Below, piece by piece: positions 1 to 6,436 of a stretch of 12,484 nucleotides of DNA (position 1 is its first letter; each line of letters starts with the position of its first letter). The translations under genes were made by a program, and so were the position numbers. The DNA comes from an uncultured Candidatus Nemicrothrix sp. (GTDB taxonomy: Bacteria; Actinomycetota; Acidimicrobiia; Acidimicrobiales; UBA8592), in contig CAJWRY010000032.1 in NCBI GenBank assembly GCA_913046155.1, forward strand, positions 1 through 12,484, given 5' to 3'. The notes under the pieces were generated by a model. That model saw only the letters and a list, made by a program, of their open reading frames with translations, was not told where the DNA came from and made no database searches.

Positions 1-2
1 GA

Positions 3-617
3 CATTCCAAAGGGGTAGTCAAAAACCTCTGTTATGCGCACATATTCTTCACTGAACTGCCCGAAAGGACAGAATATGAAAAAGACTATGGTGTCCTTTC
101 TGTTGATGTTGTAAGCGATCAGTCGCCACTCGAGAACTTGCGAGGAATTTCAAACTACGAACCCCGATTTGCTGGTGTTATATGGTCCCTATCACCAGAT
201 ATACAAGCTGACATTGGCCTATCAGTAACTAAAATCCATCACTGGGACAATAGGCCACAGGATACTAACCCGACGTACGGGGGGATAAAGCAAATTTCCT
301 TCGTATCTAAAAGACATAATTTAGGCACTGATACATTTCATGCACGGTATCGGGCGCATGCATCTATTGCTCGGGAGCATCACGGGATGCAGGCCTATGC
401 TCAAAATTTGGATATTGACATTATCTATGGAAGCCCTCCCGATGGTTTTGAGATCAATGCAATTAGTGAATTGTGGTTTGCAACTAGAGAAGACTGGAAT
501 GAACGATTCTATTTGGACGCATCAAGTCCTGAAGTGGTAAGAAGAGATACCGAAACATTCATCGACTTCGGGAAGACACAATCGGCAATAGTGACTGAGA
601 TAACGCACAGAGAGTAA
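3..617 (+). CDS. EthD-domain protein, 5'-truncated by window edge
   Basis: The reading frame is open from base 3 to a TAA at 615-617, giving 204 visible residues; the true start lies to the left of the window. A TTG at 138 could be taken as a start, but coding-like sequence continues upstream of it without a stop, so the gene is treated as partial. Visible residues about 94-203 have the EthD/dimeric alpha-beta barrel pattern: a strand (IKQISFVSKR), a helix with FHARYRAHASIAREHHG, then AYAQNL, a strand around ELWFATREDW and a closing strand (SAIVTEI). The first ~90 visible residues may be a divergent second copy of the fold, as in two-domain EthD proteins. EthD proteins are small dimeric proteins often encoded beside oxygenases or degradation enzymes, and their biochemical role is mostly unknown. 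The stop is 2 nt before the epoxide hydrolase start, so the two genes are very likely co-transcribed. Confidence 0.75.
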   Translation, partial: HSKGVVKNLCYAHIFFTELPERTEYEKDYGVLSVDVVSDQSPLENLRGISNYEPRFAGVIWSLSPDIQADIGLSVTKIHHWDNRPQDTNPTYGGIKQISFVSKRHNLGTDTFHARYRAHASIAREHHGMQAYAQNLDIDIIYGSPPDGFEINAISELWFATREDWNERFYLDASSPEVVRRDTETFIDFGKTQSAIVTEITHRE

Positions 618-619
618 GT

Positions 620-1783
620 ATGAGCGAACCAAAACAAATTGAAATAGATATCAACCGTAAAGTACTTGAAGAGATGCTCTTGAGATTAGAAAACACAAAG
701 TGGCCCCCGATAGTAGGAGAAGACAGCTGGGACTATGGTGTACCGAAGCAGTGGATGCAGGACATGACCAACTATTGGACCACCGAGTGGAAGTGGGACA
801 ATGTAGCTACCCAAATAAATGAATGGAAGCACTTTTCTGTCACCATAGAACAGGTACCTATCCATTACCTTCATGCACCAGGTAAAGGGCCGAACCCAAA
901 GCCTTTAATTTTAACCCACGGATGGCCGTGGACATTTTGGGATTTCAAAGATGTGATTGGCCCATTAAGCGACCCTGAAAAGTATGGGGGAGACCCGAAG
1001 GATAGTTTTGATGTATATGTTCCCTCACTTCCAGGATTTATCTTCTCTTCACCGTTGACCAAAGCTGGTGTTGATGTCCGAGAAATAGCGAAACTTTGGA
1101 ACACGTTGATGACAGAAGTCCTTGGCTATAAGAAATTTTGTGCTCATGGAGGAGATTGGGGAGCTTTGGTAACAGCTCACCTTGCTCATGAGTTTGCTGA
1201 TTCAATAATTGGCGCACACATGAGCTTGAGCGTTATTCCTGGGGTAGATAGAAGAAGCTTGCCACCTGAGTCATGGGCTGATGATGAAACGTGGAAGATA
1301 GAACGAAGTAGAGAGGCTGAAGATACCATTCGCTCACATATCACTACTCATTTGTTAGATCCACAAACATTAGCATTCGCTTTGGCTGACTCACCTGTAG
1401 CAACAGCTGCTTGGATATGGGAGCGCAGAAGGAACTGGAGTGACAATACCGGTGATGTGGAACAGTCGTTTACCCGAGAACATTTATGCACTACAGCGTC
1501 ACTCTATTGGTGCACAGGCTCAATTGGATCGTCTCTTCGCCTTTACCATGAGCATTTTAAGAAACCATGGCCACTGGTTCACAATCGACTTCCAAGACTT
1601 GAAGCACCTACTGGTATTGCGGTTTTCCCGAAGGATGTTGTGCATCTTCCCCACTCGATAATGAAGGAATATACTAATCTCCAGCATTACACCGTTATGC
1701 CTTCGGGGGGCCATTTTGCAGCTGCTGAAAAACCAGAGCTCGTAGCAAAAGATATTCGAAAGTTTTTTAGAGCGCTGCGTTAA
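620..1783 (+). CDS. EHN-type epoxide hydrolase (alpha/beta hydrolase fold)
   Basis: Predicted cytosolic enzyme of 387 aa that adds water to an epoxide to give a vicinal diol through a covalent aspartyl ester. The N-terminal ~110 residues match the EHN (epoxide hydrolase N-terminal) region, rich in Trp, as in microsomal-type epoxide hydrolases. Visible active-site elements are the oxyanion motif HGWP (residues 100-103), the nucleophile elbow GGDWG with Asp179, a cap-domain Tyr309 in LRLYHE, a candidate acid Asp339 (FPKD) and the catalytic His365 in GGHFAAAEKP. An Asp rather than Ser at the elbow supports epoxide hydrolase over esterase. The ATG at 620 follows the EthD stop by 2 nt, with a weak purine-rich GAGAG before it. 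The gene ends tail to tail with the minus-strand kinase and shares 4 nt with it. Substrate unknown. Length is usual for the family. Confidence 0.9.
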   Translation: MSEPKQIEIDINRKVLEEMLLRLENTKWPPIVGEDSWDYGVPKQWMQDMTNYWTTEWKWDNVATQINEWKHFSVTIEQVPIHYLHAPGKGPNPKPLILTHGWPWTFWDFKDVIGPLSDPEKYGGDPKDSFDVYVPSLPGFIFSSPLTKAGVDVREIAKLWNTLMTEVLGYKKFCAHGGDWGALVTAHLAHEFADSIIGAHMSLSVIPGVDRRSLPPESWADDETWKIERSREAEDTIRSHITTHLLDPQTLAFALADSPVATAAWIWERRRNWSDNTGDVEQSFTREHLCTTASLYWCTGSIGSSLRLYHEHFKKPWPLVHNRLPRLEAPTGIAVFPKDVVHLPHSIMKEYTNLQHYTVMPSGGHFAAAEKPELVAKDIRKFFRALR

Positions 1784-2817
1784 AGCTCTTTCAGTTTCGT
1801 GTCTGAGGCCTCGAGAAGCGCATCAATACGAGAATTAAAACCTTCCATCTCATCACCAATATCTTTATTCCCCATAGCTCCAGCTGTAAACCTAACTCTT
1901 ACCCCCTCGGTGATAGCTGCCAAACGCCAAAATTGAAAAGCCACATAGAAAGGCAAATTCGAAAGATCTCGCCCCGAAACCGATTGATAACGTTCAGCAA
2001 CCATCTCCGGGCTGATATATCCTTCTGCTAGTGTCGGAGCGTCACTCATAATAAGTGAGTCTGAGGTGCCCCTCTCACCCCACCACATCAACATGCCACC
2101 CAAATCGGCAAGCACATCACCTAATGTGCATAACTCCCAATCCAGTACAGCTGCGACACGGTTATCGGCGCCAATCATACAGTTATCAAGCCGGTAATCA
2201 CCGTGGGTTATCCCATACCCTTCCTGATCTGGGACACACTTCTCAAGTTGTTTATGAAGTTCATAGAAGAGAGGCATCTCCCTGTCTGATCCCTCATCAA
2301 CCTGCCGCTTCCATCTTCGTAGCTGGCGACCGATATAGTCCTCACGTTTTCCTAAATCACCTAGACCAACACTTTCGGGATCAACTTCATGAAGAGTAGC
2401 CAAAGTCTCAACAAGAGAAACACTCTGTATCCTTCGCTCGTCTGCGGAGAAACTCTGAGCATCAACGCGATCCTTAATAATGCTTCCCTCAACAAAGTCC
2501 ATCACGAAAAAAGGTGCACCAGTAACAATTTCATCTACGCACATACCTACAATTCCTGGGACTGGTACATTGCTAGGACCTAGTGCAGAAATAATTTTAT
2601 GTTCACGCCCCATATCATGAGCTGAAGCAAGTATGTGCCCGGTAGGAGGCCTTCGAAGAATCCACTTTCTGCCTGCTTCATCCTCCAACTTATATGTCAG
2701 GTTAGATCTTCCGTGGGTGACTACATCAAAACGAATTTCGCCGGTAACTTCAGAACGTTCTGTTAGCCAGCCCGCAATATTTTTTCTATTTATACCTGGA
2801 AGGTCATCACTTGCCAT
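1780..2817 (-). CDS. ACAD10-like phosphotransferase (APH/choline kinase fold)
   Basis: Predicted 345-aa small-molecule kinase of the aminoglycoside phosphotransferase (APH) superfamily, in the branch resembling the N-terminal domain of ACAD10/ACAD11 and stand-alone actinobacterial 'phosphotransferase family' proteins. Counting from the ATG at 2817, the N-lobe carries the Lys/Arg strand (KWILRRPP), the hinge reads FFVMDFVEG, the catalytic loop is HGDYRLDN (about 205-212, base Asp207) and the metal-binding motif is LDWE (Asp226), followed by LCTLGDVLADLG. A GTG at 2877 would add 20 residues, but the ATG is preferred: a TTAACA-N17-TACGCT promoter lies just upstream and ends 6 nt before it, and homologues typically begin with a similar LPG(I/L) segment. 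ACAD10/11 kinase domains phosphorylate 4-hydroxyacyl substrates in fatty-acid breakdown; the same role here is inference. Antibiotic resistance is unlikely. No acyl-CoA dehydrogenase is adjacent. Confidence 0.85.
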   Translation of the reverse strand: MASDDLPGINRKNIAGWLTERSEVTGEIRFDVVTHGRSNLTYKLEDEAGRKWILRRPPTGHILASAHDMGREHKIISALGPSNVPVPGIVGMCVDEIVTGAPFFVMDFVEGSIIKDRVDAQSFSADERRIQSVSLVETLATLHEVDPESVGLGDLGKREDYIGRQLRRWKRQVDEGSDREMPLFYELHKQLEKCVPDQEGYGITHGDYRLDNCMIGADNRVAAVLDWELCTLGDVLADLGGMLMWWGERGTSDSLIMSDAPTLAEGYISPEMVAERYQSVSGRDLSNLPFYVAFQFWRLAAITEGVRVRFTAGAMGNKDIGDEMEGFNSRIDALLEASDTKLKEL

Positions 2818-2823
2818 TCTTGA

Positions 2824-2852
2824 AGCGTAGAGCGTAAATCGCTTTATGTTAA
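2824..2852 (-). promoter_or_regulatory. Predicted promoter of the ACAD10-like kinase gene
   Basis: On the minus strand TTAACA (2852-2847) and TACGCT (2829-2824) are separated by exactly 17 nt. Six bases later comes the ATG at 2817, so transcription would begin at or next to the start codon and give a leaderless mRNA. No Shine-Dalgarno sequence is visible, which agrees with this. Prediction from sequence only. Confidence 0.5.
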
Positions 2853-2896
2853 ATTTTTGAGCCGAGGGAAGAATCACTATTGATTTCTTGGCAAAT

Positions 2897-2908
2897 ATGT
2901 TTAAACAT
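2897..2908. promoter_or_regulatory. 12-bp perfect palindrome, operator candidate before plsY
   Basis: ATGTTTAAACAT is a perfect 12-bp palindrome in the 128-nt gap between the divergent kinase and plsY genes. It covers the place where a -35 element for the -10-like TAATAT at 2920-2925 would be expected, so a dimeric repressor bound here could block plsY. AT-rich palindromes also occur by chance; function is inferred. Confidence 0.3.
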
Positions 2909-2919
2909 TCAGTATCTCC

Positions 2920-2925
2920 TAATAT
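2920..2925 (+). promoter_or_regulatory. plsY: Possible -10 element for plsY
   Basis: TAATAT (5 of 6 matches to TATAAT) lies 20 nt before the plsY ATG at 2946. Initiation 6-7 nt downstream would start at a TTG (2932) that opens a five-codon frame ending in TGA at 2947-2949, which overlaps the plsY ATG as ATGA. No convincing -35 is seen; the matching position lies in the palindrome at 2897-2908. Confidence 0.3.
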
Positions 2926-2945
2926 GTCAACTTGGTGCTGATGTT

Positions 2946-3557
2946 ATGAACTCTGTTATTTACTATCTACTAATCGGCGTAATAGCGTACTTTCTGGGTT
3001 CAATTCCGGTTGCGTACATAATTGCTAAAGCCGTCAGAAGCATAGATGTCAGAAAAGCAGGAGAGGGCAATGTAGGCGCAAGAAATGTTTTCCATACTGT
3101 AGGCCCTCGATGGGGTTCGCTTGTATTCCTTTTGGATTTCGCCAAAGGAGCTGTGCTCGCAGTGATTGTCTCAAATGAAAGTCCTGCAAGAATAGCATTC
3201 GCAGGCATTCTTCTACTTGTGGGTCATGGATTCCCCGTTTGGTTGAGATTTATAGGGGGGAAAGGGCTTTCTCCTGTAGGAGGGTTCACAGCAGCATTAC
3301 TTCCATACTCTGCATTAATTGCGATAGCTATATCGGGGTTAGCTTGGCTAAAAACACGAAAATTCATGCCGACGACGGTCACCGTAATCATCTTTACAAT
3401 AGCCCTCGCTCCCATATTTGAATATCAGCTTGAAAAAATGCTTATACCTATTGGATTATTTATACTTGTTGGATTGAAAAGAAAGATTGATGAGCCTAGA
3501 ACAAGAGTGATTGAAGGAAGTAATGATTGGCCTGAACTATCAGGTGATGGAAGTTAG
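2946..3557 (+). CDS. plsY: Glycerol-3-phosphate acyltransferase PlsY
   Basis: PlsY is an inner-membrane enzyme that transfers an acyl group from acyl-phosphate to glycerol-3-phosphate, the first step of phosphatidic acid synthesis; it normally depends on PlsX for the acyl-phosphate. The 203-aa product has the family's features: several hydrophobic membrane spans, motif 1 (GSIPVAYIIAK, then DVRKAGEGNVGARN), motif 2 (LDFAKGAVLAV) and motif 3 (GHGFPVW, then GGKGLSPVGG). The usual GSGNxGxTN stretch reads GEGNVGARN here, a mild deviation. The ATG at 2946 was chosen because it places the first membrane span directly after the start; an in-frame TTG at 2880 would add 22 residues that do not look like PlsY. 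A weak GGTG lies 8 nt upstream. The glycosyltransferase follows after 23 nt, probably in the same transcript. No plsX is present in the window. Confidence 0.93.
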   Translation: MNSVIYYLLIGVIAYFLGSIPVAYIIAKAVRSIDVRKAGEGNVGARNVFHTVGPRWGSLVFLLDFAKGAVLAVIVSNESPARIAFAGILLLVGHGFPVWLRFIGGKGLSPVGGFTAALLPYSALIAIAISGLAWLKTRKFMPTTVTVIIFTIALAPIFEYQLEKMLIPIGLFILVGLKRKIDEPRTRVIEGSNDWPELSGDGS

Positions 3558-3580
3558 TTGAGGCTGTGGAGTAGGACAAG

Positions 3581-4735
3581 ATGACTTGGGAATTTATCTT
3601 TGGAAGATTTTTAACACTGTTACTTGTTTGCCAACTTGGCTTGATTTTATGGAACCTACGGGTCGTGATTCGCCCAAAGGCGAAACTCCCACAATCAAAT
3701 ACCAAAGTTAGCCTTCTAATTCCAGCAAGAAACGAAGAAGGGTCCATAGGGAGTTGTCTCCGGTCTCTAACCAATCAAGACCATCAAAATATTGAAATCA
3801 TAGTGCTAGACGACCACTCAACTGATAGAACTCGAGCAATAGTGGAATCTCAAAACCCCAAAATTAAACTCATATCAGGGAAACCAATACCAGCTGGATG
3901 GACAGGTAAGAATTGGGCATGCCATCAATTGTCAAAGCGAGCAACGGGGGATGTCCTCTTTTTTATAGATGCTGACGCTGTCCTCGAACCCGCAGCTATT
4001 ACTTCAGTTCTGCATGTTATGGAGACAGAGAATGTGGATATGGTAGCTTCTCTGCTTCGTAACCAAGGCACATCCTTTTCTAGTAGCATCCTTCTGCCGA
4101 TAGTCAATCATGCAATATTGGCACTATTCCCAGCCTCGCTTATCCATAGAAGTTCAAATCCTGATATCGCCCTGGCATTTGGCCCATTTATCGGAGTTAG
4201 CGCAACAGCATATGTTGAATCAGGTGGCCATGCAGCTCACCCCGATCACATTGTTGATGATGTGCAACTTGCTCGCTCAGTCAAAGCTGCGGGTTATCAG
4301 CAAAGGTTAATAAACGGTACCGATCTTGCTACCACTACCTGGTATTCAGGGTTTAGAGATATATGGAAAGGATTCTCAAAGAATGCGTATGGGGCCCTTA
4401 GTTATAGGACCTCGTTGTCTCTCCTAGTGACATTCCTAGTGGCCCCGTTACTGGCATTACCGTTCTTACGGCTACTTGCAGGTTTCTTTGGAGCCCCTGT
4501 ACCGATGGAAGTCTTATGGCAAGTAGTCCTATTAATACTTGGAAGATTTATCACATCATCAGTTGGGAGGGACCCTCTTTGGGGAGTCATATTCCACCCC
4601 TTTGCAATGCTTTTCTGGGGAGCAACATTGTTTTGGTCAATGATTATTGCAATGACCGGACAGAGTATTGAGTGGAAAAGCCGTAACTACACTACGAAAC
4701 CTAAGCAAACGAAAGACCTTACGGAAGATAACTAA
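3581..4735 (+). CDS. Membrane family 2 glycosyltransferase, HpnB/CruC-like
   Basis: Predicted 384-aa membrane-bound GT-A glycosyltransferase. A first membrane helix spans about residues 8-30. The catalytic domain shows IPARNEE (47-53), the nucleotide-binding LDDHSTDRT (76-84), PAGWTGKNWAC (104-114), the metal-binding DAD (130-132) and a candidate base in HIVDDVQL (Asp226/Asp227), followed by WYSGFRDIWKGFSKN. Three hydrophobic segments follow at roughly 277-301, 310-322 and 335-358, with a polar tail. The GWTGKxWAC block and the C-terminal membrane region are typical of the HpnB (hopanoid-associated) and CruC/CrtQ (carotenoid glucosyl- or glycosyltransferase) group, so a lipid or isoprenoid acceptor is likely; the actual sugar and acceptor cannot be read from sequence. 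AGGA 5 nt before the ATG is a good ribosome binding site. Its position 23 nt after plsY suggests a shared role in membrane lipid assembly. Confidence 0.87.
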   Translation: MTWEFIFGRFLTLLLVCQLGLILWNLRVVIRPKAKLPQSNTKVSLLIPARNEEGSIGSCLRSLTNQDHQNIEIIVLDDHSTDRTRAIVESQNPKIKLISGKPIPAGWTGKNWACHQLSKRATGDVLFFIDADAVLEPAAITSVLHVMETENVDMVASLLRNQGTSFSSSILLPIVNHAILALFPASLIHRSSNPDIALAFGPFIGVSATAYVESGGHAAHPDHIVDDVQLARSVKAAGYQQRLINGTDLATTTWYSGFRDIWKGFSKNAYGALSYRTSLSLLVTFLVAPLLALPFLRLLAGFFGAPVPMEVLWQVVLLILGRFITSSVGRDPLWGVIFHPFAMLFWGATLFWSMIIAMTGQSIEWKSRNYTTKPKQTKDLTEDN

Positions 4736-4749
4736 CAACAACATACAGC

Positions 4750-4775
4750 GAAGGTTGTAATGGTAAGTGACCTTC
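4750..4775. repeat. Inverted repeat after the glycosyltransferase gene
   Basis: GAAGGT (4750-4755) and ACCTTC (4770-4775) are perfect 6-bp arms around a 14-nt loop; in RNA three G-U pairs could extend the stem. It lies in the 72-nt gap between the glycosyltransferase and the DUF2510 gene. There is no run of T after it, so it is a weak terminator candidate at most and could instead be a regulatory site. Confidence 0.3.
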
Positions 4776-4794
4776 AATACTCGTTTCTGACAGC

Positions 4795-4800
4795 TAATGT
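4795..4800 (+). promoter_or_regulatory. Possible -10 element for the DUF2510/FAS1-OmpA pair
   Basis: TAATGT is followed by 7 nt and then the GTG start at 4808. There is no Shine-Dalgarno sequence in front of that GTG, so leaderless translation from a transcript starting at about 4807-4808 is plausible. No clear -35 is present. Confidence 0.35.
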
Positions 4801-4807
4801 ATATTAA

Positions 4808-5182
4808 GTGAATCGCCCTTTTTTCCCACCTCCTCCTTTGCTGGATGAAGGATGGTATTCTGACCCGACAGGGCGCTACGAAGCTCGCTACTGGGATGGT
4901 CAGAAATGGACTAAACACGTATCTCATTATGGTGCTACTGGTACAGATCCCATATTACGCGCACGCTTTGATCGACTATGGGTCAGACTCGCTCTTAGAG
5001 TTATAACTTGGGGAGCCACTATCCTCATTATTTACTTTCTTGTAAAAGCATTCTGGCCAACAGAATTCCTGAATGAATCAAGCTTGATTCACATCACGAA
5101 TCACAGCGAAAACAACATTACAAACGATTTCGCTGCCTTTAGCAGTATCGGCATTACTATTAGAACAGTCTTAGGAACATGA
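4808..5182 (+). CDS. DUF2510-domain single-pass membrane protein
   Basis: Predicted 124-aa protein. Residues about 12-40 match the actinobacterial DUF2510 domain (GWYSDPTGR, then RYWDGQKWTKHV), a short Trp-rich module usually placed at the cytoplasmic N-terminus of membrane proteins. A proline-rich stretch (FFPPPP) precedes it. One hydrophobic helix lies at about 61-83, flanked by positive residues on the N side (RARFDRLWVR), suggesting N-in topology with a polar ~40-residue tail outside. The only sensible start is GTG at 4808, with no ribosome binding site. The stop overlaps the ATG of the next gene as ATGA, indicating translational coupling. Molecular function is not known for the domain; proximity to a peptidoglycan-binding envelope protein suggests a role at the cell envelope (inference). 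Confidence 0.8.
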   Translation: MNRPFFPPPPLLDEGWYSDPTGRYEARYWDGQKWTKHVSHYGATGTDPILRARFDRLWVRLALRVITWGATILIIYFLVKAFWPTEFLNESSLIHITNHSENNITNDFAAFSSIGITIRTVLGT

Positions 5183-6432
5183 AAACAAGCATCAAATATA
5201 TAGGAACTTTTTTGTTTGGCGTACTGGCGTCATTTTTGGGTCTTGTTGTATGGGGAGACACCGATGGGTCAGAATTAACTCTTCGCAGTTCCACAAACGC
5301 AGTTGATAATAGCCTTGCGCCAACACCTAAACCACTTTTGCCTGTTGATGATGATGACTTATCACAAAACGCACCCATCACTGCATATGCCCAATATTCG
5401 AAAGATTCTATTGCATTGACAGGTAGCGTTAATGCCCAAGCGCTTGCTGACGCAATGATCGTAGTTTCAAATCAACTAATCCCAGAAGGTACAGTAACCG
5501 CTGAATTCGAGATCTTAACCGGTGTTGATTTGGCAATCATTAACCTTGAAATATCAGGGGAAATCATAGATGAATCAGACCGTTTAAGAGTTTTGAATAA
5601 ATTTGAAGCTCTTGGAGTAAAAATAGTTGACAAACTCGTTATTGAGGGGTCACAGCGAACAGTCTTTGAAGTCATAAAAGATCTACCTAACCTCAGCCAA
5701 GTTTCTGATTTTTTCTCCGCAGCAGGCGTTGAGGAACAAATTGGTGATGAAGTCAGTTCTATAACGATTTTTGCGCCTACAAACACTGCAATGCAAGCAC
5801 TAGATATCACCGCTCTGCAAGAGTTCGCCCAATTAGTGCAGCTTAGTGACATACTCCAATTTCACATAGTGCCAGGAGACTTCTACTCATCACAATTGTC
5901 CAACGGAACAGGCTTAACGACGCTGAAAGGCGAATCATTACAGGTTCAAACAGGTGACGAATCAACTATCAGAATTCAAGACAGCCTCGTCACCCAAGCA
6001 GATATCACAGCAGCCAACGGTGTAATCCATGTCATTGATGCTGTCTTGATTCCCGGAACAATTAAAACAGAAATAGCGTTGAACCAGATAGTGGGTTCCG
6101 ACCCAATTCTGTTTGCAGTTGGAAGCCCATTTCTGGCAGAAAGTTCTAAACCAATTCTCAATCAAGTAGCAGAAATCCTCATTGAAAACCCTGAAGGTAA
6201 TTTAGAAATAGAAGGCCACTCTGATACTGATGGAGCTGAAGATATAAATCTAGACCTAAGCGCAAGCCGAGCAGAAGCTGTCCTAGAATACCTCATTTCC
6301 AGAGGAGTCGATCCAAGCCGTCTCTCAGCTATAGGCTATGGCGAGACCCGCTTAAAAATTGATCCAGAGGTCACTGCAGCAGACCGAGCGGCGAACCGAA
6401 GAATAGAATTCAGAGTCACTTTTCAAAGCTAG
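5179..6432 (+). CDS. Anchored BON-like / FAS1 / OmpA peptidoglycan-binding envelope protein
   Basis: Predicted 417-aa exported protein. A hydrophobic segment at about residues 7-25 is a signal anchor or signal peptide without a lipobox cysteine. An acidic, proline-containing linker follows (to ~65). Residues ~74-156 hold two similar beta-helix-beta units resembling a BON domain. FAS1 spans ~160-292, with the diagnostic FAPTNTAM (H1), FHIVPG and NGVIHVIDAVLIP (H2) motifs. A C-terminal OmpA domain spans ~308-416, with the diaminopimelate-binding pair Asp349 (GHSDT) and Arg364 (LSASRA) at the same 15-residue spacing as Asp271/Arg286 of E. coli OmpA. The order anchor-BON-OmpA recalls mycobacterial ArfA (OmpATb), with a FAS1 domain inserted. 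Likely role: tethering the envelope or a surface adhesin to peptidoglycan (inference). The ATG overlaps the preceding stop; AGGA lies very close to it. The gene converges on msrA with a 4-nt gap. Confidence 0.88.
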   Translation: MKTSIKYIGTFLFGVLASFLGLVVWGDTDGSELTLRSSTNAVDNSLAPTPKPLLPVDDDDLSQNAPITAYAQYSKDSIALTGSVNAQALADAMIVVSNQLIPEGTVTAEFEILTGVDLAIINLEISGEIIDESDRLRVLNKFEALGVKIVDKLVIEGSQRTVFEVIKDLPNLSQVSDFFSAAGVEEQIGDEVSSITIFAPTNTAMQALDITALQEFAQLVQLSDILQFHIVPGDFYSSQLSNGTGLTTLKGESLQVQTGDESTIRIQDSLVTQADITAANGVIHVIDAVLIPGTIKTEIALNQIVGSDPILFAVGSPFLAESSKPILNQVAEILIENPEGNLEIEGHSDTDGAEDINLDLSASRAEAVLEYLISRGVDPSRLSAIGYGETRLKIDPEVTAADRAANRRIEFRVTFQS

Positions 6433-6436
6433 CTAA

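Noticed and set aside
138..617. Complete small gene starting at TTG 138
   Set aside because: The same frame is open to base 3 with protein-like sequence, so this is the tail of a gene cut by the window edge.
2055..2399. 114-codon open frame on the plus strand
   Set aside because: It lies inside the kinase gene opposite its conserved HGD and DWE motifs and has no family features.
1780..2817. Aminoglycoside resistance gene
   Set aside because: The fold matches APH, but the sequence features point to the ACAD10-like branch and the setting is metabolic, not a resistance or mobile region.
2818..2877. 20-residue N-terminal extension of the kinase from a GTG at 2877
   Set aside because: It holds a good -35/-10 pair for the ATG at 2817 and the added residues do not resemble the family's N-terminus.
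2880..2945. 22-residue N-terminal extension of PlsY from TTG 2880
   Set aside because: PlsY begins with its first membrane helix, which directly follows the ATG at 2946; the extension overlaps likely promoter sequence.
4750..4800. Intrinsic terminator after the glycosyltransferase gene
   Set aside because: The hairpin has a weak 6-bp stem and no T-run follows, so only an inverted repeat is reported.
5472..5852. 126-codon open frame on the minus strand
   Set aside because: It lies wholly inside the FAS1-OmpA gene, has a composition typical of an antisense shadow (rich in Ser and Thr) and no recognisable domain.
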